Notes under the pieces: generated by a model | Database searches by the model: none | The model's input: the letters and a program-made list of their open reading frames with translations, nothing else | What the model was told of the DNA's origin: nothing | Program-made: the position numbers and the translations under genes | Source: Brucella pseudogrignonensis | GTDB lineage: Bacteria > Pseudomonadota > Alphaproteobacteria > Rhizobiales > Rhizobiaceae | NCBI RefSeq assembly: GCF_032190615.1 | Contig: NZ_JAVLAT010000003.1 | Span: 372,001-436,000, forward strand | Reading direction: 5' to 3' | DNA length: 64,000 nucleotides | Part shown: positions 27,085-34,768 of the stretch, piece by piece | How positions within the stretch are numbered: the first letter of the stretch is position 1 | Layout of the letters: each line of letters begins with the position of its first letter

Positions 27085-28748
27085 CCCTTGCTATTTCTCG
27101 TATAGACACTGTTAAATCACACTATTCTGTACTCATAATCGGCGGAGGAATCAACGGGTGCGGTGTTTTCCGTGACCTCTCTGCCCAAGGCATTGATTGC
27201 TTACTGGTCGATAAGGGGGACTTTTGTTCTGGCGCGAGTGCGGCTCCGTCGCGCCTCATCCATGGTGGTATCAAGTATCTTGAGACTGGCGAATTTCGTC
27301 TCGTTCGACAATCAGCGATGGAACGCAATCTACTGCTGAAAAACGCACCGCATTACGTCAAACCCCTGGAGACCGTGCTACCGATTTACTCTTGGTTTGG
27401 GGGGATTATTCCCTCCATCAAGCGATTTTTTCGGCTGAAAGCAAAGCTCAATGATCGTGGAGCGATTATTACCGAGATCGGACTGTGCCTCTATGATCTG
27501 TTCGGGCGGCATTTTCGAACAATGCCCAGGCATCGTATGCTTCTTCGACGGTCTATAACATCCATCATGCCTGAGTTAAGCAGGAGAGTAGTTGCCAGTG
27601 GCATCTATTACGAAGGGCGGATCACGCATGCAGAGCGATTGGGTCTTGAGCTGCTTCTCGATGGTATGCAAGATAATCCGGTATCCATTGCACTCAATTA
27701 CGTTTCAGTTTCTGGAGCCTGCAGCAGTGGTATAATTTTGACGGATGAGCTTACAGGTCGAAATGTAACCGTGAATGCGGATATTGTCATTAATGCCGGA
27801 GGTGCCTGGATTGATGTTGTTAACGAAAAGCTTGGTGTAGCCACGCAATATATGGGTGGTAACAAGGGCTCTCACCTGATTGTTCGCAACTCAAGACTTT
27901 ATGAAGCGCTGGGCGGTCGAATGATTTACTTCGGCTCCGCAGATGGGCGTGTAAATCTACTCTACCCATTTATGGGCAATGTCCTTGTTGGTTCAACCGA
28001 CATCCCTGTGCGAGATCCAGAACTGGCAGTGTGTGATGATGCAGAGCGCCAATATCTTTTAAATGTGACACGAGAAGTTTTCCCTGACATTGAAATACGA
28101 GCGAATGAAGTAATAATGACGTATTGCGGCGTTCGCCCTCTTCCTCGCAGTGAAGGCATAGCCGCAGGGGAGATTAGCCGTGATCACTCAATCGAAAAAG
28201 ATCTGATCCCGAAAACTGAAACACCCGTGCTGTCACTTATTGGTGGCAAATGGACGACTTATCGCGGCTTCTCCGAAGAGGCAGCGGATATTGTACTTGC
28301 TCTCCTTGGTAAACCTCGAACATGTTCGACGACAGATCTGCCAATTGGTGGCGGGAAGGATTTTCCGATTAGCGCTACCGAGAAAGGCCGTTTTATCGAA
28401 GATCTTTCAAAAGTCACCGGCATAAGCCAAGTTGCATCTGATCTCTTTGATCGTTACGGCACCCGAGCAAAACTTATTGCAGCTGATTACAACCAGGCGG
28501 GATTAGTTACACTTCCAGCATATAGCAGCTTCGAGCTCGCTTGGATTTGTCGCAATGAACATGTAGGTCGGCTAACGGACCTCTTATTCCGTCGCACCGA
28601 TATAGCACTGTCAGGTCGTCTTTCAGCCGCCCTCATTGCAGAAGCAGCTACGATTGCTGCTGATGTGCTGAATTGGAACGCGGAGCGTCAGAGAAATGAA
28701 ATAGAAGCAACCTGGAAAGCCTGTCACTCTCATGGAATTGCTATCTAA
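27081..28748 (+). CDS. GlpD-like FAD-dependent polyol-phosphate dehydrogenase
   Basis: A 555-residue flavoprotein of the glycerol-3-phosphate dehydrogenase (DAO superfamily) group. The FAD dinucleotide motif VLIIGGGINGCGVFRDLSAQ begins near residue 17, followed by the GlpD signature SRLIHGGIKYLE and, in the C-terminal half, STDIPV and TYCGVRPL. True glycerol-3-phosphate dehydrogenase and erythritol-phosphate dehydrogenase (EryB) are both in this family. The presence of a SorC regulator, sugar ABC importer and kinase in the same locus, without glycerol kinase or GlpF, argues for a polyol phosphate other than glycerol-3-phosphate. It probably acts at the inner face of the cytoplasmic membrane feeding quinone. 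Confidence 0.85.
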   Translation: MTLAISRIDTVKSHYSVLIIGGGINGCGVFRDLSAQGIDCLLVDKGDFCSGASAAPSRLIHGGIKYLETGEFRLVRQSAMERNLLLKNAPHYVKPLETVLPIYSWFGGIIPSIKRFFRLKAKLNDRGAIITEIGLCLYDLFGRHFRTMPRHRMLLRRSITSIMPELSRRVVASGIYYEGRITHAERLGLELLLDGMQDNPVSIALNYVSVSGACSSGIILTDELTGRNVTVNADIVINAGGAWIDVVNEKLGVATQYMGGNKGSHLIVRNSRLYEALGGRMIYFGSADGRVNLLYPFMGNVLVGSTDIPVRDPELAVCDDAERQYLLNVTREVFPDIEIRANEVIMTYCGVRPLPRSEGIAAGEISRDHSIEKDLIPKTETPVLSLIGGKWTTYRGFSEEAADIVLALLGKPRTCSTTDLPIGGGKDFPISATEKGRFIEDLSKVTGISQVASDLFDRYGTRAKLIAADYNQAGLVTLPAYSSFELAWICRNEHVGRLTDLLFRRTDIALSGRLSAALIAEAATIAADVLNWNAERQRNEIEATWKACHSHGIAI

Positions 28749-28964
28749 GATCACTGTGTCTTATTTGCAGACCGTTCTATATGTCGTACGAGCTAGGCAT
28801 TTTTTGAAGGTTATAATTTAAATAAAAAACTACCCGGCTATAGCTCTCGTGGTAGCAGTTTAAATGATGTCTTTTCTGTGCAGATAAAACTTTGAAAAAG
28901 TCATCTCCGTTGCGTCTATCTTTAGGAATGGACTTCCCCTTCAAAAGTGGAGTATCCGTTTTAA

Positions 28965-29891
28965 TCAAGCAGTTTTATCGGACCACATTCGTTCCTGTTT
29001 AAGCAGCGCGTTCGCGATTATAATAAGCTTTCGCATGATTGCGGTTATGGCCACTTTTGCAGGTTTTCCTACTTCTCTTAAAGCGGTGTACTTTTGCTTT
29101 AAATCCGGATTGAAGCGCAGAGCAACTACGGCTGGCATGTACATGGCACATCGCAATGTCCTTCGCCCACCTTTGATGTATGCGTTGCCTTTCCATGTTC
29201 CGGACTGCCTGGTAAGCGGAGCCAAACCTGCGAGAGATGCGGCTTCTTTCGAATCCAAACTTCCGAGTTCGGGCATTTCAATCAACATTGTGATTGCGGT
29301 GATTGCGCCAATACCTGGAATGCTTCTGAGAATTTGATAGCGCCTGTTCAATTGATCATCACTTTCAATCAACTCGATCAGTGCGCCATCCAACTCGGCT
29401 AGCTGCTTCTCAATGAAACGAAGGCGAGCTTTTAGTTGACGTCTCACCAAAGCTTGCTGAGCTATTTGCAATCGGTTAGCCGTAGCTGTGCGATCCTTGA
29501 TGAGCCCTAATCGAGACATCGATAGCTCTTTAAGCACATGTAATAGTTCGACTTTTACTGTGCTTTCTTTTAAATCAAGTGCGGCCTCCATCTTGGCGAG
29601 CATGGCCGCGTCTATTTTGTCAGTTTTTGCCATAAACCCTGCGGCTTCAGCGAAGCGGCGGGCTTGCCTTGGGTTAACTTTGACGAATGCTATTCCGGTC
29701 TCAGCAAGGGTTTTCTCAAGAACTCTATGGTAGGAGCCGGTCGCTTCAAAAATTACTTTGGTATGATCGAGCCAACGCAACAAGGCGCAGCATCCCCGGG
29801 AATTATTAGGAAATTGCTTATGCTCTTTTGTAGTTGTCTTATAAGCATCCAAAAAGGCTTTAGAAACGTCAATTCCGATAACGTCACGCAT
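28965..29891 (-). CDS. IS110-family transposase (308 residues)
   Basis: Complete IS110-family recombinase. The N-terminal RuvC-like DEDD domain starts at GIDVSKAFLDAY, with FEATGSYHRVLEKTLAE and KTDKIDAAMLAKM carrying acidic residues; the C-terminal transposase_20 domain holds the serine region LRSIPGIGAITAITMLIEMPELG, followed by LAGLAPLTRQSGTWKG and GRRTLRCAMYMPA. IS110 proteins catalyse site-specific insertion guided by a bridge RNA encoded in the element. No inverted repeats are expected. It lies 216 bases beyond the GlpD-like gene on the opposite strand. AGTATCCGTT occurs on both sides (28951-28960 and 29936-29945), which may be a coincidence or an element feature. Confidence 0.92.
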   Translation of the reverse strand: MRDVIGIDVSKAFLDAYKTTTKEHKQFPNNSRGCCALLRWLDHTKVIFEATGSYHRVLEKTLAETGIAFVKVNPRQARRFAEAAGFMAKTDKIDAAMLAKMEAALDLKESTVKVELLHVLKELSMSRLGLIKDRTATANRLQIAQQALVRRQLKARLRFIEKQLAELDGALIELIESDDQLNRRYQILRSIPGIGAITAITMLIEMPELGSLDSKEAASLAGLAPLTRQSGTWKGNAYIKGGRRTLRCAMYMPAVVALRFNPDLKQKYTALREVGKPAKVAITAIMRKLIIIANALLKQERMWSDKTA

Positions 29892-30060
29892 AATCTTTTC
29901 CGCTTCCTATTCTTGTCATACGGTCACAAAGACCAAGTATCCGTTCAGGACAGTTGAAAAGATAAGGGTGACCACACTCCACTTCGGTTCTTTAAACCAG
30001 GCCTTCTTCGATCCAACCCTTATCGCCACTGGCATGTTATTATAGCCTCGGCAAAAATTC
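29892..30060 (-). other. Structured 5' non-coding region of the IS110 element, candidate bridge RNA region
   Basis: Upstream of the transposase start there is no reading frame, but GATAAGGGT (29961-29969) pairs perfectly with ACCCTTATC (30016-30024), enclosing a smaller GGTT...AACC hairpin (about 29986-29999). In IS110-group elements the 5' non-coding end encodes the bridge RNA with internal loops that recognise target and donor DNA. Presence of the RNA here is inferred from position and pairing. The outer end of the element could not be fixed. Confidence 0.4.
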
Positions 30061-30106
30061 ATAAGACAAGGGCTTCTGTTAGATAAAACTGACAGGAGAC
30101 CTAGAA

Positions 30107-30211
30107 TTGAAGCAGCGAGAATTTACAGAAGATTTCAAACGGGAAGCCGTTCGTATTTTAACGACGAGTGGTCGAAGTATATCATCGGTTGCCGAGGACC
30201 TTGGCGTTGGC
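30107..30211 (+). pseudogene. IS3-family orfA fragment, N-terminal part
   Basis: A TTG start after AGGAG opens KQREFTEDFKREAVRIL and a first helix-turn-helix (GRSISSVAEDLGVG), the opening of an IS3-family OrfA protein. After about 35 codons the frame runs straight into the terminal repeat of another IS3-family element at 30212, where similarity stops. The rest of this element is not found on the far side of that insertion, so the piece was truncated by deletion as well as insertion. Confidence 0.75.
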
Positions 30212-30285
30212 TGTCCGTCGTCGAATGATTTGAGACTATTTGTGTTTTTGAAGATTGGAGTTTCCGGCTCGGTTTTGGGTTTGAT

Positions 30286-31266
30286 TTAAGCGGCTTTGGC
30301 CTGGTGGTTCAAGCGGCGTTTTCTGATGGTGTCTCGTTTGATCCTTTCGCGTTCGAGCAGGATGGTCTGTGCGCGTCCGAAGTAGACGTCGGCGGGAGTG
30401 AGATTGTCGAGGCTCTCATGGTAACGGCGATGATTGTAATGCTCGACGAAGGCTGCAATCTGGGCTTCGAGGTCCTCCTTGAAGAAGTAGTTTTCAAGCA
30501 GGATGCGGTTCTTCAGCGTCTGGTGCCAGCGTTCGATTTTCCCTTGCGTCTGCGGGTGGCCGGGAGCGCCGTGAACCTGGTCGATCTTGTATTTCTCCAG
30601 CCATTCGCCGAGATCGGAGGCGACGTAACACGAACCGTTGTCCGACAGCAGACGCGGCCGGTGCTCAACCTTGACCTTGTCACAGCCTGAGGCGGCCAAT
30701 GCAAGATCGAGTGTATCGGTGACGTCATCCACCTTCATGCTGGTGCACAGCTTCCAGGCGATGATGTAACGGGAATAATCGTCGAGGATGGTCGATAGGT
30801 AAAACCATCCCCAGCCGATGACCTTCAGGTAGGTGAAGTCGGTTTGCCACATCTCGTTCGGCCTCGTGGTCTTGTCCTTGAACTCGTCATTGGCCTTGAT
30901 GACAATATAGGCTGGCGACGTGACCAGGTCGTGAGCCTTGAGTAAGCGATAGACCGAAGCCTCTGATACAAAATAACTTTCCGTATCAGTGAACTTCACC
31001 GCCAGTTCACGCGGTGACAGGTCGGCATGATCGAGCGCCAGTGCGATGATGCGATCCCGGATATCGTCAGGGATACGATTCCACACCCGCGAAGCTGCGG
31101 ACGTCCGCTCTTCCAGTCCTTCGACACCGTGGGCAAGGAAGCGACTATACCATCGATAGAAGGTTGGCCTTGGAATGCCCAGCTTTTCCAGCGTCTGCCT
31201 GGCTGACAAATGCGACTGCTCCACAAGCCGGATGATCTCAAGCTTTTCGGTGGCGGGATATCTCAT
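30286..31266 (-). CDS. IS3-family transposase OrfB (catalytic)
   Basis: A 326-residue integrase-fold protein. The N-terminal half has a helix-turn-helix (SHLSARQTLEKLGIPRPTFYRW) and the C-terminal half the rve/DDE core: WQTDFTYLKV holds the first Asp, LLSDNGSCYVA the second, and QGKIERWHQTLKN the Glu; the ending HYNHRRYHESLDNLTPADVY is typical of the IS3 family. It starts with ATG overlapping the orfA stop by four bases, so it is read by reinitiation rather than by the frameshift common in this family. All three catalytic residues are present. Confidence 0.93.
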   Translation of the reverse strand: MRYPATEKLEIIRLVEQSHLSARQTLEKLGIPRPTFYRWYSRFLAHGVEGLEERTSAASRVWNRIPDDIRDRIIALALDHADLSPRELAVKFTDTESYFVSEASVYRLLKAHDLVTSPAYIVIKANDEFKDKTTRPNEMWQTDFTYLKVIGWGWFYLSTILDDYSRYIIAWKLCTSMKVDDVTDTLDLALAASGCDKVKVEHRPRLLSDNGSCYVASDLGEWLEKYKIDQVHGAPGHPQTQGKIERWHQTLKNRILLENYFFKEDLEAQIAAFVEHYNHRRYHESLDNLTPADVYFGRAQTILLERERIKRDTIRKRRLNHQAKAA

Positions 31267-31637
31267 TCGTCGTCGCCCCCATCCCCGATCATGCTTTTTT
31301 TGAGCAGGCGGTTTTCCAGGGTGACGTCGGCTAATGCCTCCTTCAGGTCACGGCTTTCACGACGCAGCGCTTTTACTTCGTCGCTGGTGGCAGAACGGGC
31401 GGTGTCGCCTGCAAGGCGCTTCTTGCCAGCTTCAAGGAATTCCTTCGACCAGCTATAATACAGGCTCTCTGCAATCCCTTCGCGGCGGCAGATCGCAGCA
31501 ATGCTGTCTTCCCCGCGCAGACCTTCCAGAACAATACGGATTTTATCCTCGGCCGAATAATGTTTACGCGTGGCACGACGGATATCTTTGATCGTCTTCT
31601 CCGCAGAAGACGTTTGGGGAACGGGTTTCTGTCTCAT
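31263..31637 (-). CDS. IS3-family OrfA (DNA-binding)
   Basis: A 124-residue helix-turn-helix protein of the IS3/IS911 OrfA type: RKHYSAEDKIRIVLEGLRG, then EDSIAAICRREGIAESLYYSW, then a leucine-rich tail (LTLENRLLKK-like, VTLENRLLKKS) for dimerisation. The start at 31637 has AAAGGACG upstream; a TTG further up at 31688 is not needed. It binds the IS ends and works with OrfB encoded directly downstream with an ATGA overlap. Confidence 0.88.
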   Translation of the reverse strand: MRQKPVPQTSSAEKTIKDIRRATRKHYSAEDKIRIVLEGLRGEDSIAAICRREGIAESLYYSWSKEFLEAGKKRLAGDTARSATSDEVKALRRESRDLKEALADVTLENRLLKKSMIGDGGDDE

Positions 31638-31726
31638 CTTTGCGTCCTTTGATAAAGCTATGATGAGCCGAAAACCCTCTCTTCTCAATTAATACAATTT
31701 GGTCTCATGGGCGTTGATGTCGGACA

Positions 31727-31824
31727 GCAAGCAGATCCGGGAGTTGATAAAGATCTTTTAGGGCGCCGACCAACAGCGTTTTCTCCCGATTACTCAGAAG
31801 TTGTAGATCGACGCCCAGGTCTTT
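31727..31824 (-). pseudogene. IS3-family orfB fragment between two other IS elements
   Basis: In frame on the minus strand this stretch encodes KDLGVDLQLLSNREKTLL and QLPDLLAV, the start of the second reading frame (OrfB) of an IS3-family element. Its upstream half is at 33417-34051 on the far side of an IS110 insertion, and its downstream part has been lost at the right end of the IS3 element at 31726. It is therefore the middle of one broken IS3 element, not a separate small gene. Confidence 0.75.
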
Positions 31825-31825
31825 C

Positions 31826-33187
31826 CTAAGAAACACTCTCTGCATCGGGGATGGGATCAAGCTGATATCCCAAAGCTCGAGCACGGCGTTGTAGGCTTGC
31901 CAGAACCCGGCCGCGATGTCGCTCATCATATGCCTCTGCACCAGGATCACGATAAGCCATACCGAAGCGAAGAGCGTTGAAGAAGAGCACAGCGATCTTG
32001 CGTGCAGTCGCTGTCACTGCTTTCTGCTTGCCGATACGCCCTGCCAAACGTCGGTAAAACGTACCCAGCACTGTGTCGCTTCGGCCATTCGTGGTAGCTG
32101 CCAACCGCAAGAGTGCGGCCGCCCGACTCGATGATCGGCGCGTTCTCGACGAAAGAAGTCTCCCGCCAGATATCTTGTTGCCCAGAGCCAGGCAAAGCCA
32201 CGATGTAAAGTGTTTGGCGGTTGGCCATGCCCGCAAATCTGTGCCGCACTCACCAATCAACTTCAGAGCAAGTAATGCACCGAAGCCATGAATTTGCGTC
32301 AAGTCCGTTCCTACAAGGCCATATAATGCGGCCCGGACATCAAACGATGGCGTATTCGGCTGCTTCGTCCTTATTCTGATCTTAGGCAACGGCGATTGTG
32401 GCTTTTCGACATTATGCGTCATTGTGGCGATCGCCTGCTCGAGCTTGTGATCGCATTCGAGCATCTTTTGCTGATAAAAGTCGTACAGGTCCAACGATTG
32501 GGAAAGCGCAAAGATGTGTTCATCCCGATCATTCCCAACCAGGGATGCGCGTATCGTTTCGACCGAGGAGTGACAACGGGTATCGCGCAAGGATGCCAGC
32601 ACATCCGGGTCTCGTTCTCCGGCAACGATCGCCCGGATGATCCTCATGCCTGTGACGCCGGTGATGTCTGACACGACATGGTGAAGCTGAAGATTCATCT
32701 CCATCAACGCCTTTTGCATATGCTGGATATGAGCGGCCGCGTATTCGACCAGTCGTTCTCGTTGCCGCAAATATGCACGCAGAGTGGCAATTTGCGCATT
32801 CGGCCGAAAGCTTCCTCGAAGCAGACCATAGGAGTGCAGTTGGCGCAGCCATGCCGCATCGCTGACATCGGTCTTTCGACCAGGAACATTCTTTGCATAA
32901 CGCGCATTGACGAGAATTACCTCAAACCCATACTGCTCCAAAATCTCGTAAGCCGGTATCCAATAGACGCCTGTCGATTCCATGGCGACACTGGTGACCC
33001 CGCAGGATTTGAACCAGTGAGCAAGATTGTTCAGATCATGGGTAAAAGTCCCGAAAGCGCGGATTGGCATGTCATCAGCGTCAGGATTGACGGCTGCCAT
33101 ATGCATAGTCGCGCCAATATCGATGGCGGCAGCTCTCGGGTTCATGCGCCTTAGATTCTGCGTGTTAGATGGTATAGACTTGGACAT
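31826..33187 (-). CDS. IS110-family transposase (453 residues)
   Basis: A complete IS110-family recombinase, longer than the one at 28965. The DEDD domain has AAIDIGATMHMAAV, VAMESTGVYWIPAYEIL, and KTDVSDAAWLRQL; the C-terminal transposase_20 domain has LTQIHGFGALLALKLIGECG and TSWLCLALGNKISGGRLL with the family serine residues. AAGGAGGAGAG precedes the ATG at 33187. The stop codon coincides with the inferred element end, so the last residues are encoded by the terminal sequence. Confidence 0.92.
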   Translation of the reverse strand: MSKSIPSNTQNLRRMNPRAAAIDIGATMHMAAVNPDADDMPIRAFGTFTHDLNNLAHWFKSCGVTSVAMESTGVYWIPAYEILEQYGFEVILVNARYAKNVPGRKTDVSDAAWLRQLHSYGLLRGSFRPNAQIATLRAYLRQRERLVEYAAAHIQHMQKALMEMNLQLHHVVSDITGVTGMRIIRAIVAGERDPDVLASLRDTRCHSSVETIRASLVGNDRDEHIFALSQSLDLYDFYQQKMLECDHKLEQAIATMTHNVEKPQSPLPKIRIRTKQPNTPSFDVRAALYGLVGTDLTQIHGFGALLALKLIGECGTDLRAWPTAKHFTSWLCLALGNKISGGRLLSSRTRRSSSRAAALLRLAATTNGRSDTVLGTFYRRLAGRIGKQKAVTATARKIAVLFFNALRFGMAYRDPGAEAYDERHRGRVLASLQRRARALGYQLDPIPDAESVS

Positions 33188-33416
33188 GACCTCTCCTCCT
33201 TTGAATCAAGGAGGGGCTAGGCCGTGCAAATTATTCAATTTCCTAACCGGGATCACCGCCGAAGCGGCGTCACCACTCTCAAGTCCGCAACAGCCCATGT
33301 GCCACGTTTTTTAACGGGGTCAAATGCCTCCAATAAGCTAACGGCAACTCCCCTCCGATTAACAAGATAGCACAGTCTGTTTCTACCGCGCACAGGCGGA
33401 CCAAGGCCCGTGATCG
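33188..33416 (-). other. 5' non-coding region of the second IS110 element, candidate bridge RNA region
   Basis: 229 bases with no reading frame between the inferred element end and the transposase ribosome site. It can pair locally (ACCGCCG with CGGCGTC-type repeats around 33252-33274), and includes GGGGTC and poly-T stretches. In this family the position corresponds to the bridge RNA gene. The guide loops were not mapped. Confidence 0.4.
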
Positions 33417-34051
33417 TTTTTTAAAATTTCATTCGCCTTCTTCAAAAGGTCGTGCTCAAGCTGCAGTTTCTGAATATCGTGCTGCAGTGTTTCGAGCTGA
33501 AACTCTAATTCTTTTCGCTCAGGCACTGGCGGTAAGTTGTTCTTGCGTTTCATGAATGCGGGAGCCTCCGGACCAAGTAACTGATTTTTCCAGTTATACA
33601 GTGTCGGTCTGCATACGCCGAGTTTTTCGGCCAAGGCCTGCGCGCTTTCTTGCCGAGTATAAAGCCCGACAACGCCCGCCTTCTTCAATGCATCAGGATA
33701 TCGTGGACGTCCAGTTCTTCCAGTGACAGCTTCGCTAGTTTCGGGAAACGCCTCACGAACCCATGCTGTCAACGTTGCACGGCCGGGATAGCCCAAGGCG
33801 CGCATGGTTGCAGAAACACAACGACCATGCGTGCGGTAGTGCTCAACAGCCACTTCCTTCTGCGCCTGTGTGAACTTAGGGGCTCGGGGCGCAAATCCTA
33901 AACGCAGATCAAGATGGTGTTCATATTCCAGGTACCAGCCCTTCAAAGCATTCTTGCTTGGATAGCCCAACTGGCGAATAGTCGCTTTCGGGCGCTTGCC
34001 CAGCTTGATGTAGAGCGCAACTGCTCGCATCCGGTCTTCGTAGGAATACAT
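33383..34051 (-). pseudogene. IS3-family orfA, 3' end replaced by IS110 insertion
   Basis: The frame encodes a two-helix-turn-helix OrfA protein (YEDRMRAVALYIKLGKR, then CVSATMRALGYPGRATL, then ESAQALAEKLGVCRPTLYNW) with a coiled coil (LEFQLETLQHDIQKLQ, HDLLKKANEILK). GGGAGGTAG precedes the ATG at 34051. Native sequence ends around 33417 in an A-rich tract; the last dozen codons belong to the inserted IS110 element. The matching orfB start lies at 31727-31824. The left end of the IS3 element is probably near 34108, where the minus strand reads TGAGAACTGACCC. Confidence 0.78.
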
Positions 34052-34115
34052 GAACTACCTCCCTGATAGTCCAAGTTTTCGTCCGCACCCCCACCGGGTC
34101 AGTTCTCAGCGGCAA

Positions 34116-34424
34116 TCAACATTCTTGGGCTTTCTTTTTCCTCAGTTTCCGTAATTGTCTCTTCTCTTTTAGCAATTCCTCTTTTGTCGGAGCCGTCATA
34201 TCACGTAATTTCACGCTTAAGTCCGCTATCTCTTGAGCATCGCCGATCCGGACTGAGACATCCTTAAACAAGGTGTTGTCTTGAAAAATGCCTGCAACGA
34301 CGCAAAGGCTATTATCCCTGCTCGACTGCGAGATTAACAATCGGGCTCGCGGCGTGTCCTCATCCTGTGGATCGCGATCTGGTGGAACATATTCGATTTC
34401 GTGAGTGAACGTCTCGTAATCCAT
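34116..34424 (-). CDS. Hypothetical protein of 102 residues
   Basis: No family recognised. The protein is hydrophilic, acidic at the front (YVPPDRDPQDEDTPRARL) with a beta-rich middle (LLISQSSRDNSLCVVAGIFQD) and a strongly basic, charged C terminus (KEELLKEKRQLRKLRKKK) that may be a coiled coil. The start ATG at 34424 has only a weak ribosome site. The stop is 7 bases before the apparent end of the broken IS3 element, so the original 3' end could have been cut by that insertion. Confidence 0.5.
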   Translation of the reverse strand: MDYETFTHEIEYVPPDRDPQDEDTPRARLLISQSSRDNSLCVVAGIFQDNTLFKDVSVRIGDAQEIADLSVKLRDMTAPTKEELLKEKRQLRKLRKKKAQEC

Positions 34425-34440
34425 ACTCGTGTGGTTTATT

Positions 34441-34596
34441 CACACTGGAGCGAACGGTATTGTTGGACAGCCTGGTGCGGTAGGCAGCGCAGGAGCCAAT
34501 GGTACAAGCACTTCAGGTGCAGCAGGTACCGCAGGTGGTGTAGCCGGATCCGCTATCGCTAACGCCGCTGGCGCGACGATCAATTACATGGACTGA
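34441..34596 (+). pseudogene. Glycine/alanine-rich C-terminal remnant
   Basis: An open plus-strand frame with no good start reads as Gly-Ala-Ser-rich repeats (ANGIVGQPGAVGSAGANG, then TSGAAGTAGGVAGSAIANAA) ending INYMD before a TGA. The composition is like collagen-like or repetitive surface proteins, not like random non-coding DNA. No ATG or ribosome site precedes it, and it faces the IS nest, so it is probably the tail of a truncated gene. A hairpin (TGCCGCC 34639-34645, GGCGGCA 34661-34667) follows and may be its old terminator. Confidence 0.4.
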
Positions 34597-34722
34597 AATA
34601 GGCAGCCACGCATCGGTTTCTTTCAATGTTGAATAAAATGCCGCCCAGTCTTCATGACAAGGCGGCAAGTGAAGGAATCAGGAGTAAATCGAAGTCCTAA
34701 TCATAGAAATCGCTAGCTTATC

Positions 34723-34752
34723 TCTGGTGAGAGAACGCTGCTTCTCACCAGA
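34723..34752 (-). terminator. Hairpin after the omp gene
   Basis: TCTGGTGAGA (34723-34732) and TCTCACCAGA (34743-34752) pair perfectly over ten bases with a ten-base loop, starting 16 bases past the omp stop codon. A T-rich stretch is not obvious, so it may rely on the stem alone. Confidence 0.65.
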
Positions 34753-34768
34753 ATTGAACCAAGAGATT

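Larger units (their letters stand above)
30212..31726 (-). mobile_element. Complete IS3-family insertion sequence
   Basis: Terminal repeats are visible: TGTCCGTCGTCGAATGATTT at the left end and, on the minus strand, TGTCCGACATCAACGCCCAT at the right, sharing TGTCCG, TC and further on TGAGAC. Two overlapping genes (orfA, orfB) fill it. Total 1515 bases. Flanking bases (ggc on the left, gca on the right) do not form a target duplication, and the two flanks come from different IS3 elements in opposite orientation, so the present position arose through rearrangement rather than a simple insertion. Confidence 0.82.
31825..33416 (-). mobile_element. IS110-family insertion within an IS3-family element
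   Basis: The edges can be inferred because the host IS3 sequence is interrupted: on one side the OrfA frame ends in ATTTTAAAAAA (33417 onward) and on the other OrfB resumes at AAAGACCTGGG (31824 downward). The segment between is about 1592 bases, holds a complete transposase gene whose stop is at the very end, and has 229 non-coding bases in front of the gene. This long 5' and almost absent 3' non-coding layout is that of the IS110 group rather than IS1111. Confidence 0.75.

Noticed and set aside
28951..29945. AGTATCCGTT direct repeats as exact ends of the first IS110 element
   Set aside because: They would leave only about 54 bases in front of the transposase gene, too little for a bridge RNA, and cut through a perfect stem at 29961-30024 that is more likely part of the element.
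30212..31726. Simple fresh insertion of IS3 with target duplication
   Set aside because: Flanks are ggc and gca, and the two sides belong to different IS3-family elements in opposite orientation, so a plain insertion does not explain the junction.
31705..31950. Independent small gene of 81 residues on the minus strand
   Set aside because: The last 33 residues are the start of an IS3-family OrfB and the first part overlaps the IS110 transposase end; it is better read as a fusion of two IS pieces.
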